Assembly (NCBI GenBank): GCA_947166385.1 | Contig: CAMVEB010000011.1 | Coordinates: forward strand, 1-64,000 | Length of the DNA: 64,000 nt | Source: an uncultured Clostridia bacterium | GTDB lineage: Bacteria > Bacillota > Clostridia > Christensenellales > Aristaeellaceae | Direction: 5' to 3' | Shown: in pieces, positions 9,046 through 18,025 of the stretch | Numbering within the stretch: the first letter of the stretch is position 1 | How the letters are laid out: every line of letters starts with the position of its first letter | The notes under the pieces: model-generated | Told to the model about the DNA's origin: nothing | Database searches by the model: none | What the model saw: the letters and a program-made list of their open reading frames with translations, nothing else | Made by a program: the position numbers and the translations under genes

Positions 9046-11400
9046 TTATTTCAGCGTCACCACGGTGACGCCGTCCTCTCCCTCGCCGTACACCCCCCGA
9101 CGGAAGCTCTTTACATGGCGATTCTTCCGCAGGTCCTGCTGAATGCCGGCCCGCAGGATTCCGGTGCCTTTGCCATGGATGATATAAACTTCGTTCAGCC
9201 CGGCCAGCACGGCCTCATCCAGGTATATTCCGACGGCGCTCAGTGCTTCCTCCAGGGACATGCCCCGCACATCGCATTCCGAAGAGACCGTCCGCGACAT
9301 CATCCCAGTTCTGGCCCGGACCGTGCTCTTCTCCTTCGGCTGGGCTTCCCGGGTCAGGCGCAGCTGGCTCAGGTGCGCCTTGAACTTCATGGCCCCGGCC
9401 TGCAGGGAGACCTCCCCTCTGTCATCCGGCGCTTCCAGTACGGTGCCTTCCGCTCCCAGGGTCAGGATCCGGACCCGGTCTCCCGGTTTCACCGTCTTCG
9501 GCGGTTCCGTATCCTCCCGAACCTCCCGGCGCAGGCCTTCCGACAGATCGTCAATGCCATGCTCCAGCCTTCGTCTCAGTTCCGCCGCCGATCCATCCCC
9601 GGCCGCGGCGTTTTTCTTCATCTTCTTCAGCTCGGCAATCACCGATTCGCTTTCCCGGCGGGCCTGTTCCAGGATCCTCTTCGCCTCCTCGCGGGACTTG
9701 CGCAGCGTCTGCTCGCGTTTCTCCTCCATCTCGCGCCGGAGTTTTTCCGCCTCGTCCCGGAGCCGGATCGTTTCCTTTCCGGCTTCCTGGGCAATCTGCC
9801 GTTCCCGCTCGGCCACCTGCCGGTGGTACTCGGCATTGGCAATCACATCTTCAAACCGTACCGTATCCCCGCTGAGGAGTTTCTTCGCCGCGTCAATCAG
9901 ATTCTCCGGCAGGCCCAGCCGGCGGCTGATCTCAAAGGCATTGCTCTTGCCCGGAACGCCGATGGAGAGCCGGTAAGTCGGGCGCAGGGTCTCCACATCA
10001 AACTCCACCGACGCATTCTCCACGCCCCGGGTTGTGAGGGCGAAAATTTTCAGCTCGCTGTAGTGCGTCGTCGCCAGGGTGCGCACCCCGATGTGCAGCA
10101 GCCTGGTCAGGATGCTCTGGGCCAGGGCCGCGCCCTCAACAGGATCCGTTCCGGCTCCCAGCTCATCAAAAAGGACCAGGTCCCGCGGCGTGACTTCCCG
10201 CAGAATTGTGACGATATTCGTCATATGGCCGGAGAAGGTGGACAGGCTCTGCTCAATGCTCTGCTCATCGCCGATATCGGCAAACACCTGGCCGAACACC
10301 GCCAGCTCCGTGCCCAGATCCGCCGGCACCTGCAGACCGGCCTGCGCCATGAGCGTAAAGAGGCCCACGGTCTTCAGTGTCACCGTCTTGCCGCCCGTAT
10401 TCGGGCCCGTCACCACCAGCGTGGTAAAATCCTTGCCGAGCCAGACAGTCTCCGGCACGACCTTATCCGGGTCAATCAGCGGATGCCGGCCGCGGATGAT
10501 ATGCAGGTATCCGTCCCGGTTCATCTTCGGCTGGACGCAGACAAAACGCCGGCTCAGCAGCCCCTTGGCAAAAATGAAGTCCAGCTCCGCGAGCAGCCCG
10601 ACCGTATCCAGGATCTGGGCCGCATACGGAGCCACCGCAGCGCTCAGCGCCGCCAGAATCCGGGCGATCTCCTGCTGCTCCCTGAGCTCCCACTGCTTCA
10701 GTTCGTTGCCCATCTCCACCGCGGCCATCGGCTCAATAAACAGGGTGGCCCCGGAGGCGGACTGGTCATGAACCAGTCCCGGAACACTGGACCGGAATTC
10801 CGCCCGCACCGGCAGCACATAGCGGTCTCCCCGCATGGTGATAATCGGATCCTGCAGCACTTTCTGCATGGCGGATGAATGGATCATCTGATTCAGCTTT
10901 TCCCGGATCCGGTCCTGCGCGCCGCGCAGGTGCCGCCGGATATTCATCAGTTCGGAGGAAGCCCGGTCCGCGATTTCATCCTCGGAGAGGATAGCATCCG
11001 TAATATCCTTCTCCAGATTCCGCGCGGTAAAGAGTCCCTCCGCTTTCGCCCGCAGGAGCGGCGTGTTTTCCCGATCCGCCAGCGCGTCCCGGGTGCAGCG
11101 CGCCGCCCGCAGCAGGACCGCCACATTCAGCAGCATGCCGGCGGACAGCACCCCGCCCTTCTCGCAGACAGTCACCGCCGGCCGCACATCCGGGAAGGCC
11201 GTCATCGGATGCCCGCCCACATACTGCAGCACCACCGTCGCCTCTTCCGTCTCGGCCTGCGCCGCCTGCACCGCGGCCAGATCGTCAAAAGGCACGAGAG
11301 TGCGGCATTTTTCCGCGCCCGCTTCTGTCAGCGCGCCTTCCGCCAGCAGTTCCCGGATCCTGGTGAATTCCAGGACCCGCAGCGTTCTTTCTGTCATCAT
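9046..11400 (-). CDS. mutS2: MutS2 endonuclease
   Basis: 784 aa, the usual size. It has the MutS-type ATPase with Walker A GPNTGGKTVTLK and Walker B region LFDELGAGTDP, a long coiled coil (about 505-630), and a C-terminal Smr nuclease domain with CDVRG and HGKGTGILR. MutS2 proteins act on recombination intermediates and, in Bacillus, rescue collided ribosomes; they lack the mismatch-binding domain of MutS. It lies between the U32 gene (19-nt gap) and the response regulator gene (16-nt gap). Confidence 0.96.
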   Translation of the reverse strand: MMTERTLRVLEFTRIRELLAEGALTEAGAEKCRTLVPFDDLAAVQAAQAETEEATVVLQYVGGHPMTAFPDVRPAVTVCEKGGVLSAGMLLNVAVLLRAARCTRDALADRENTPLLRAKAEGLFTARNLEKDITDAILSEDEIADRASSELMNIRRHLRGAQDRIREKLNQMIHSSAMQKVLQDPIITMRGDRYVLPVRAEFRSSVPGLVHDQSASGATLFIEPMAAVEMGNELKQWELREQQEIARILAALSAAVAPYAAQILDTVGLLAELDFIFAKGLLSRRFVCVQPKMNRDGYLHIIRGRHPLIDPDKVVPETVWLGKDFTTLVVTGPNTGGKTVTLKTVGLFTLMAQAGLQVPADLGTELAVFGQVFADIGDEQSIEQSLSTFSGHMTNIVTILREVTPRDLVLFDELGAGTDPVEGAALAQSILTRLLHIGVRTLATTHYSELKIFALTTRGVENASVEFDVETLRPTYRLSIGVPGKSNAFEISRRLGLPENLIDAAKKLLSGDTVRFEDVIANAEYHRQVAERERQIAQEAGKETIRLRDEAEKLRREMEEKREQTLRKSREEAKRILEQARRESESVIAELKKMKKNAAAGDGSAAELRRRLEHGIDDLSEGLRREVREDTEPPKTVKPGDRVRILTLGAEGTVLEAPDDRGEVSLQAGAMKFKAHLSQLRLTREAQPKEKSTVRARTGMMSRTVSSECDVRGMSLEEALSAVGIYLDEAVLAGLNEVYIIHGKGTGILRAGIQQDLRKNRHVKSFRRGVYGEGEDGVTVVTLK

Positions 11401-11419
11401 TCCGTATCTCCGTCCGCTC

Positions 11420-13726
11420 CTACTCCACCGCCCGCAGCCAATGCCCGGACGTGGTTTTCATTCCTGTTTTCCGGCCTTCTGCGAGGGCAGCCAGCACCTG
11501 TTCCGCCTCCCCGGCGGTCTCCGTTGTCAGCTCTGCGACAAGGAAAAGAAATCCCTGCCGGCCGGGCCACTCCGTTGGCAGCGTATTCATCAGGCGGATC
11601 AGACAGCCCTCCGGCAGCCGCTGCCGCAGCAGTGGAAACCGGTGACCCATCCGATCCTCCAGGACATGGCCTTTCAGCGCGTCCGGATCCCCTGTGTCGC
11701 ACATCCGGCATGACCGGTGCCCCGACGTACAGCCCAGCGCTGTCCGTGCCGGGCAGTGATGCAGCAGCATCAGCTGCGTCCGCCCGTAAGCCGTTACGGC
11801 AACCGGCGGATCTCCCGCCGTGAGCTCTTCCAGCTCCTTCCCGGTCAGCTCGACAGAGGCCATCACGAACTCGCAGCCCTGTTCCAGCAGCAGCGCCGCC
11901 GCCTGCCGGTTCATGACGGGGATCCCGCTTCCGGCCCCAAAGGGAACCGGCCAATCCATCCCCAGCTGGCCGACCGTCGCCAGGACGACACCGCCCAGTT
12001 TATCCCGGTACTTTTCCGTCATCGCGCGCAGCATTTGAAGCGTGTCCTCGACGCAGACCTGGGGCAGCTGCAGCCATTCCCCCGCCGGCATTGTCCGGAT
12101 CAGTTTTTCCAACGCTTCGCTCCGGTAATCCTCCGGGCAGTGAACCACCCGCATACCCCGATTCCGGGCGCATGCTGCCTGTTCCTCCGTCCTCACGAAT
12201 GCCATCGGCGAGATCTTCCGCCGGGGCAATACCGCTTCCGGCACGGGGCCTTCCTCCCCGCAGTCCGGGGCAAAGGCCTCCTCCCGGGCCTTTTCCAGCT
12301 CCTGCAGCGCCTGCCGCCGGATCCCGTTGATCTGCGACACCGGAACAAAAGCATTCCGGGTCTCGATCGTGATCTCTCCCGGCACAAACAGGGAGTCTCC
12401 CGTCCGGCTCAGATTTCTGCGCACCTCTTCCTCCAGGGCAGGGCGGGTCCTGGCCTCTGCCACAGGCTCCCCCGTCACGGTCACAAAGCTCTCCCCGTCC
12501 GTCGCGGTCAGCATCAGCGCTTCCCCGGCTACCGCGCGCAGGAACAGGTCCGCCCTGACCCGTCTGCCGGGCCGGCTTCCGGCCTCCCGGATCTGCCGGG
12601 CGCTGGTCAGCCGGAACACGGCATCCCCTTTTCCCGCCCGGACGCCTTCCCGCAGGCGCAGCAGCGCGGTCTCCCCGGCTTCCGTGTCCTTTCCGGAGTA
12701 AATCAGGGCGTCTTTCCTCTGCCCGCCGCGGATTTCCAGCTCGTCTCCGTCCTGCAGGGATCTTTTCAGGCGGATCCGGGCAAACTTTCTGTCCGCCTGT
12801 TCCACGCGGCCGATCTCCACCCCGCAGTGACTGACCCCTTCCGGCCAGATCACCCCGGCATCCTCGCAGCCCATCGCGTATCCTTTCATGAATCCGCCGC
12901 GGTTGAAGATCTGCTCCAGGGCTTCCTTTTCCCCGGTGTCCGCCTTCCGGAAGGATCCTTCCGCCAGGCTCCGCAGCCCCCGGTGATAGGCTTCCGTCAC
13001 CACGGCGGCATACTCCGGCCGCTTGGCCCGCCCTTCCAGCTTCACAGAGGTAACCCCCGCCTCCTGCAGGCGGGGCAGCTCATCCCGGAGGCAGATGTCC
13101 CGCGCGCTGAGCCATGCTCCCGGCACGCCGCGGTACAGGTACTCCTGCCGGCAGGGCTGGGCGCACCGGCCGCGGTTGCCGCTCCGCTCCCCCACCATGC
13201 TGGAAAACAGGCACAGCCCGCTCACGGCCACACACTGCGCGCCGTGGCCGAAGACTTCCACCTCAATGCCCGCTTCCCCGCAGAGGCGGATTTCCTCCAG
13301 GGAGCATTCCCGGGCCAGCACCACCCGGCGCATCCCCATTTTCCGGCACCAGGAGGCGCCGGTCCGGTTATGAATCGCCATCTGGGTGCTGGCATGCACC
13401 GCCAGCCCGGGGCAGACGGACCGGATCAGCCGCAGGACGCCCAGATCCTGCACCAGCACTCCGTCCACCCTGATCCGGCGCAGGAGACGGATCACTTCCG
13501 TCACCTCCGCCAGCTCGGCATCCCTGACCAGCGTGTTCAGCGTTACGTGAACCCGCATGTGCCGCGCGTGCGCGTAGCGGACAGCCTCCTCCAGGCCCTG
13601 CCGGTCAAAATTACCTGCCCCGGCCCGGGCGCTGAACATCGTATATCCCAGATAGACCGCATCCGCTCCGGCCGCGTCGGCCCGTTCCAGTCCCTCCCGG
13701 TTTCCCGCCGGAGCCAGATTCTCCAT
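11420..13726 (-). CDS. Peptidase U32 family protein
   Basis: 768 aa from the ATG at 13726, preceded by GGGGAGGAAACAGC; the longer frame is rejected because it runs into zapA. It starts MENLAPAGNREGLERA, typical of U32 proteins. The family signature is visible as EVFGHGAQCVAVSG, continuing to the Cys-rich GRCAQPCR. A second Cys cluster (CTSGHRSCRMC) lies near the C-terminus. E. coli RlhA/TrhP relatives hydroxylate 23S rRNA or tRNA, so an RNA-hydroxylation role is more likely than classical proteolysis. It follows zapA by 16 nt, a common pairing in Bacillota. Confidence 0.9.
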   Translation of the reverse strand: MENLAPAGNREGLERADAAGADAVYLGYTMFSARAGAGNFDRQGLEEAVRYAHARHMRVHVTLNTLVRDAELAEVTEVIRLLRRIRVDGVLVQDLGVLRLIRSVCPGLAVHASTQMAIHNRTGASWCRKMGMRRVVLARECSLEEIRLCGEAGIEVEVFGHGAQCVAVSGLCLFSSMVGERSGNRGRCAQPCRQEYLYRGVPGAWLSARDICLRDELPRLQEAGVTSVKLEGRAKRPEYAAVVTEAYHRGLRSLAEGSFRKADTGEKEALEQIFNRGGFMKGYAMGCEDAGVIWPEGVSHCGVEIGRVEQADRKFARIRLKRSLQDGDELEIRGGQRKDALIYSGKDTEAGETALLRLREGVRAGKGDAVFRLTSARQIREAGSRPGRRVRADLFLRAVAGEALMLTATDGESFVTVTGEPVAEARTRPALEEEVRRNLSRTGDSLFVPGEITIETRNAFVPVSQINGIRRQALQELEKAREEAFAPDCGEEGPVPEAVLPRRKISPMAFVRTEEQAACARNRGMRVVHCPEDYRSEALEKLIRTMPAGEWLQLPQVCVEDTLQMLRAMTEKYRDKLGGVVLATVGQLGMDWPVPFGAGSGIPVMNRQAAALLLEQGCEFVMASVELTGKELEELTAGDPPVAVTAYGRTQLMLLHHCPARTALGCTSGHRSCRMCDTGDPDALKGHVLEDRMGHRFPLLRQRLPEGCLIRLMNTLPTEWPGRQGFLFLVAELTTETAGEAEQVLAALAEGRKTGMKTTSGHWLRAVE

Positions 13727-13742
13727 GCTGTTTCCTCCCCGG

Positions 13743-14087
13743 TCAGTCCGTCTCTTTCCCCGATATTGCCGTCTGTTCCTGCACGATGCGCTCCGCCGCC
13801 GCCCGGCTTTCCGCCGCGGCCTGGCGCTCCGCGGCCGTCTGGCGCTGGATCCGCTCCATGCGCCTGCAGAGCATGGCATTCTCATCCTGGGCCCTGATCA
13901 GATCCTCCGCCAGATTGAAGCAGGTCAGCACCGCAGCCTGCGCTGAAGGCAGCTGGGTTACCGAGATGGTTTCGCTCAGCTTCCGATCCACAAAATCCGC
14001 AACCCTGCGAACGTATTCCGGCGGGTCGGAGGAAACCAGCGTATAAGGCTTCCCGCCGACCGTCACGGTCATTTTTCTTTTCTCCAT
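13743..14087 (-). CDS. zapA: Cell division protein ZapA
   Basis: 114 aa from the ATG at 14087. The N-terminal segment TVTVGGKPYTLVSSDPPEYV and the following VADFVDRKL match ZapA, an FtsZ-ring stabiliser. The second half is a coiled coil rich in Ala, Glu and Arg. The upstream 39 codons of open frame cross the cyclophilin terminator and overlap that gene, so they are excluded. GGAAGGG serves as SD. Confidence 0.88.
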   Translation of the reverse strand: MEKRKMTVTVGGKPYTLVSSDPPEYVRRVADFVDRKLSETISVTQLPSAQAAVLTCFNLAEDLIRAQDENAMLCRRMERIQRQTAAERQAAAESRAAAERIVQEQTAISGKETD

Positions 14088-14112
14088 AATACCCTTCCCG
14101 CTCTCCTTTTGC

Positions 14113-14147
14113 AAAAAGCGCGGAAGGAGACGCTCCCCTTCCGCGCT
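14113..14147 (-). terminator. Terminator of the cyclophilin gene
   Basis: Minus strand: an 11-bp perfect stem AGCGCGGAAGG / CCTTCCGCGCT with a 9-nt loop, followed by TTTTT. It lies just before zapA. Confidence 0.9.
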
Positions 14148-14160
14148 GTACACGTATCTG

Positions 14161-14679
14161 TCAGATCTGTTCAAAGGGATAGACCTGCCCGAAGGTTTCC
14201 ACACGGACAGATTCCATCACCTGCGGCTCCAGGGGTTTGTCCGCCGCATCCCGCGGGGTCTTCACAATCTTCTCCGCCGCTTCCATGCCCTCCAGGACCT
14301 TGCCGAAGGCAGCATACTGCCCATCCAGGTGCGGACTGTCGCTCGTCATGATGAAGAACTGGCTCCCGGCTGAGTCCGGCATCATGCTGCGGGCCATGCT
14401 CAGCACACCGTAGGTATGCTTCACCGGATTGCTGATCCCGTTGGCGGCAAACTCTCCCTTAATGCAGTATCCGGGGCCGCCGATCCCCATGCCTTTCGGA
14501 TCCCCGCCCTGGATCATGAACCCGGGAATCACCCGGTGAAAAATCAGCCCGTCATAAAACCCGCTGTTCGCCAGCGCAATAAAGTTGCCCACGGACTGGG
14601 GCGCCGTTTCAGGATACAGCTCGCCCTTCATTACTCCGCCGTCACGCATTTTAATCGTAAAAACAGGATTCTGCGCCAT
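14161..14679 (-). CDS. Peptidyl-prolyl cis-trans isomerase (cyclophilin)
   Basis: 172 aa, no signal peptide, so a cytoplasmic cyclophilin. Visible family motifs are NFIALANSGFYDGLIFHRVIP, FMIQGGDP, GSQFFI and the active-site Arg of FHRVIPGF; the position after LDGQYAAFGKV is also typical. It catalyses proline isomerisation during folding. It has its own promoter and terminator and so is transcribed on its own. Confidence 0.95.
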   Translation of the reverse strand: MAQNPVFTIKMRDGGVMKGELYPETAPQSVGNFIALANSGFYDGLIFHRVIPGFMIQGGDPKGMGIGGPGYCIKGEFAANGISNPVKHTYGVLSMARSMMPDSAGSQFFIMTSDSPHLDGQYAAFGKVLEGMEAAEKIVKTPRDAADKPLEPQVMESVRVETFGQVYPFEQI

Positions 14680-14748
14680 AGCTGCGCCTCCTTTGCACGA
14701 TGGCCGGGACAGCCCGGCTTAATGGACTCCGTTCCCGGATACATTTCT

Positions 14749-14777
14749 ATTTTATCAGCATTTTCCGACTATGGCAA
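14749..14777 (-). promoter_or_regulatory. Cyclophilin promoter
   Basis: Minus-strand TTGCCA, 17-bp spacer, TAAAAT. Its -35 box lies 5 bp from the -35 box of the divergent GNAT promoter. Confidence 0.75.
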
Positions 14778-14782
14778 GCGTT

Positions 14783-14811
14783 TTGACAACAGCAGGGAAT
14801 CCCTGTATAAT
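14783..14811 (+). promoter_or_regulatory. Promoter of the GNAT gene
   Basis: TTGACA, 17-bp spacer, TATAAT: a perfect sigma-A consensus, back to back with the cyclophilin promoter. Confidence 0.9.
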
Positions 14812-14862
14812 AAATCGGTTTTCCCATATCAATTTCCTTGCAGCGGGAAAGGACTTTGCATC

Positions 14863-15666
14863 ATGACGATTGTGCACCCCCAGGAGCCTGTCAACGGGCT
14901 GAATCCGGAAGATGTCTTTTACGCGGTTGATGATCTCGGCACGCAGACGGGGTACGGCTTTATTCTTTATCAATACCAGCCCGGGCTTTATCCGGACTGC
15001 CCCGTGAATCTGTATTTTTCCCTGGCCGGGGATGTGTCCTCCCGTTACCTGCTCTTCGGCGCGCTGGTTGCCCGGGCTCGGGTTCTGCAGGCCCTGAATC
15101 CCGTGCTCCGCGCCCGCCTGTATACGAGCATTGCTCCCGGGGATGTCCAGATGAAGGATTTTTACCTGAGCAACGGGTTTGACTGCGAAGAGACCGACGA
15201 AATCCTCCAGCTGACGATTCCCATCGGCGACGGGCGGATTCCCATGAGCTGCACGGTCGCCCCGACCCCGCTGAACACCTGGGACGAGCAGAACAGCCTG
15301 ATCTACCGGCTGCAGATGAACGACATCGCGTTTGTGGACCTGAACTACCTGCAGTCCCTGCAGCATATGCCGCATTTCATGACGCTCGGGCTGTACCGGA
15401 ACGCCCTGCTCATCGGCGAGGTCATCATGGCCGGCCGCGGCGCCGACTGCGAGCTCGTCGCCATCTACATCGAGCCCTCCAGCCGGAATCAGGGCATGGC
15501 CAAAGCCCTCCTGCACAGGATGATGGCCATCATGGCCGCCGAGGGCGTCACCCGGATCACGACACGCATCATGAGCCGCAGCCTTCCGCAGCAGAAGCTG
15601 ATGAACCATTTTGCCCCCGCCTCTCTCGGGGTGAACATGATTTTCCCCGGTATGTATCTGAACTGA
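14863..15666 (+). CDS. GNAT-family N-acetyltransferase
   Basis: 267 aa from the ATG at 14863; a longer upstream frame crosses the promoter and is excluded. The C-terminal half (about 150-255) is a GNAT domain: GEVIMAG, then CELVAIYIEPSSRNQGMAKALLHRMM, in which RNQGMAK is the acetyl-CoA-binding R-x-x-G-x-G/A-like loop. The N-terminal half (also with a possible degenerate GNAT fold, KDFYLSNGFDCEE) suggests a tandem-GNAT protein. The substrate is unknown. It has a consensus promoter of its own and ends just before the secD promoter. Confidence 0.8.
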   Translation: MTIVHPQEPVNGLNPEDVFYAVDDLGTQTGYGFILYQYQPGLYPDCPVNLYFSLAGDVSSRYLLFGALVARARVLQALNPVLRARLYTSIAPGDVQMKDFYLSNGFDCEETDEILQLTIPIGDGRIPMSCTVAPTPLNTWDEQNSLIYRLQMNDIAFVDLNYLQSLQHMPHFMTLGLYRNALLIGEVIMAGRGADCELVAIYIEPSSRNQGMAKALLHRMMAIMAAEGVTRITTRIMSRSLPQQKLMNHFAPASLGVNMIFPGMYLN

Positions 15667-15670
15667 TATA

Positions 15671-15699
15671 TTGACGAAAAAACGCTCAGTGGGTATAAT
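15671..15699 (+). promoter_or_regulatory. secDF promoter
   Basis: TTGACG, 17-bp spacer, TATAAT, 37 nt before the secD start. Confidence 0.85.
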
Positions 15700-15735
15700 T
15701 GCTTTATCTGTGTTTCGAAGGAGGAAACGATCGTC

Positions 15736-17055
15736 ATGAAATCCAACAAAAAGCGTTCCGGCGGCAGAACCGGTTCCGTCGTAGCGCTGTGCATCGTGCT
15801 CGTTGTCACGATCCTGCTTGGCTGGATCGGCCTGACCGGGCTGAGCATCCCCCCCAGAGGGCTGTACAAGGTGCTCTCCTGGCTGCCCACAACGAACGCC
15901 GAAAACTGGCCGAAATCCCTGTCCCTGGGTCTGGACCTGCGGGGCGGTATGTATGTGGAATACTCCGGCAAGGCGCCGGCGAATTCCGAAGCGAATTTCG
16001 ATGAGCTGGTGGAAGGAACCATGTCCATCATCCGCCAGCGCCTGAGCGACAAAGGCTACAACGAGGCCAACGTCCAGCGCATCGGGACGGATGGGATCCG
16101 CGTGGAAATCCCCGATGTTCAGGATGATACCGTACTGGATCTGATCGGCGCCGCCGCCAAGCTCGAGTTCTACAATCCCGACGGGGAAGTCTTCATGACC
16201 GGCGATATGGTCAAGACCGCGACCTATCTGTACAACGAAGGTGATCATCAGATCGCCTTCCAGCTGACCGATGAGGGCTCCAGGCTGTTCGGGGATGTGA
16301 CCTCGAAGAGCATCGGGAAGACCATCGCCATTTATCTGGACGGCGAGCAGCTGATCGCGCCCACCGTGCAGACCGCGATTACCAACGGCTCCGGCGTGAT
16401 CAACGGCCTGGGCAGCGCTGAGCGCGCCACCACGATCGCCGCCAAGATCCAGTCCGGCGCCCTGCCGCTGGAGCTGACGCAGCAGAAAGTTGACAAGGTT
16501 TCTGCCACGCTGGGCCAGGATGCCCTGTCTTCCTCCGTGAGAGCCGCTGTCATCGGTATCGCTCTGATCATGCTGCTGATGATCCTGCGCTACCGGCTGA
16601 ACGGACTAATCGCCTCCTGGGCGCTCACGCTCTACATCATCATCCTCTTCATGCTGATTGCCGTATTCCATATCCAGATGACGCTGCCCGGCCTGGCCGG
16701 CGTGGTGCTCGGCATCGGTATGGCAGTAGACGCCAACGTCATCATCTTCGAGCGCTTCAACGAGGAAGCCCGGAAGGGCCGCTCCGCGAAGGCCTCCGTC
16801 CGCGCCGGATTTAAGAACGCCATGTCCGCCGTTCTGGATGCCAACGTGACCACCCTGATCGCCGCCATCGTGCTGCTGATCTTCGGCACCGGCTCCATCC
16901 AGGGCTTCGCGAAGACCCTGCTGCTGGGCGTGGTGGTGTCCATGTTCAGCGCGATCCTGATCACCCGCTTCCTGATGAACCGTTTCGTCGGCGCCGGCGC
17001 CACGAAGATTACGCTCTATACGAAAACCAGCTCCGGAAAGGAGGCTGATCAGTAA
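15736..17055 (+). CDS. secD: Protein translocase subunit SecD
   Basis: 439 aa. SecD works with SecF at the membrane to drive late steps of Sec export with the proton gradient. Visible parts: an N-terminal helix (about 14-36), the DLRGGMYVEY motif, the periplasmic P1-like domain, and a six-helix RND-type region with GIGMAVDANVIIFERFNEE. It is shorter than the proteobacterial SecD, as expected in Bacillota. GGAGG lies upstream of the ATG. Its TAA overlaps the secF ATG by one base. Confidence 0.96.
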   Translation: MKSNKKRSGGRTGSVVALCIVLVVTILLGWIGLTGLSIPPRGLYKVLSWLPTTNAENWPKSLSLGLDLRGGMYVEYSGKAPANSEANFDELVEGTMSIIRQRLSDKGYNEANVQRIGTDGIRVEIPDVQDDTVLDLIGAAAKLEFYNPDGEVFMTGDMVKTATYLYNEGDHQIAFQLTDEGSRLFGDVTSKSIGKTIAIYLDGEQLIAPTVQTAITNGSGVINGLGSAERATTIAAKIQSGALPLELTQQKVDKVSATLGQDALSSSVRAAVIGIALIMLLMILRYRLNGLIASWALTLYIIILFMLIAVFHIQMTLPGLAGVVLGIGMAVDANVIIFERFNEEARKGRSAKASVRAGFKNAMSAVLDANVTTLIAAIVLLIFGTGSIQGFAKTLLLGVVVSMFSAILITRFLMNRFVGAGATKITLYTKTSSGKEADQ

Positions 17056-17948
17056 TGGAAATCAAGAATCGTTCCAAGATCTGCCTGATCATTTCCGCGG
17101 CGATTATTGTCATTGCCCTGGTGCTGACCATCTGCGGCCGCGGCATCAACCTGGGGATCGACTTTGAAGGCGGTCTCTCCATGCAGTATGACCTGAAAGC
17201 CCCTGCCGAGAAGGGCGATGTGGACGCCGTGCTGTCCGGCATGGGCATCCAGTCCTTCACGGTGACCGTTCAGGGCGCCCAGAACAGCGAGATCAACGTC
17301 CGCATCAAGGACGTCGCCAAGGACGATATCCAGAAGGTTCAGGATGAATTCGAAGCCGGAATCCTGGCAAAATACCCGGATGCTGTTTCCATCGGCGATG
17401 TGAACTATGTCGGTCCCGTGGCCGGCGCCACCCTGGTCAAGAACGCCATCGTGTCCGTGCTGCTGGCCGCTGTGCTGATGCTGATCTACATTGCCATCCG
17501 GTTTGACTTCAACTCCGGTGTATCCGCTGTGTTCGGCCTGCTGCACGACGTCCTGATCATGCTTTCCTTCATGGTCATTTTCCGCAGCTTCATCCAGATG
17601 AACTCCTCGTTCATCGCCGCCGCGCTGACCATCGTCGGTTATTCGATCAACAACACGATCGTGATTTTTGACCGGATCCGTGAGAACCACAAGAAGATGC
17701 CCACCGCCCCCAAGGAAGAGGTTACCAATCTTTCGATCAAGGAATGTCTGGGCCGCACCATCTGCACGACCGTCACCACGCTGATTACCATCGTGGCGCT
17801 GTGCATCCTGGGCGTCGCTTCCATCCGGGAATTCGCACTCCCCATCATCATCGGTATCCTGTCCGGCGTCTACAGCGCCAACATGATCAACGGTTATGTC
17901 TGGGCTTTCCTGGAGGAAAAGCGCCGCACCCGCAAGGCGAAGGCCTGA
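17055..17948 (+). CDS. secF: Protein translocase subunit SecF
   Basis: 297 aa. Family motifs include LGIDFEGG after the first helix and GYSINNTIVIFDRIRE in the fourth, plus five further hydrophobic helices. It forms the SecDF complex with the upstream gene; the start codon overlaps the secD stop, so translation is coupled. Confidence 0.96.
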   Translation: MEIKNRSKICLIISAAIIVIALVLTICGRGINLGIDFEGGLSMQYDLKAPAEKGDVDAVLSGMGIQSFTVTVQGAQNSEINVRIKDVAKDDIQKVQDEFEAGILAKYPDAVSIGDVNYVGPVAGATLVKNAIVSVLLAAVLMLIYIAIRFDFNSGVSAVFGLLHDVLIMLSFMVIFRSFIQMNSSFIAAALTIVGYSINNTIVIFDRIRENHKKMPTAPKEEVTNLSIKECLGRTICTTVTTLITIVALCILGVASIREFALPIIIGILSGVYSANMINGYVWAFLEEKRRTRKAKA

Positions 17949-17967
17949 TTCCGCATTCTGTCTATCC

Positions 17968-18001
17968 GAGGGGCTGTTTCTTGATGCAGTCCCTCTTTTC
18001 T
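17968..18001 (+). terminator. Possible weak terminator after secF
   Basis: A 9-bp stem GAGGGGCTG / CAGTCCCTC with one G-T pair and a 10-nt loop is followed by TTTTCTG. It could reduce readthrough from secDF into recJ. Confidence 0.45.
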
Positions 18002-18025
18002 GTCATTTGATCAAGGAGGCCGCCT

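Noticed and set aside
11717-13897. A 726-codon plus-strand frame opposite the U32 gene
   Set aside because: Proline- and arginine-rich shadow translation with no family features; the minus-strand U32 signature is clear.
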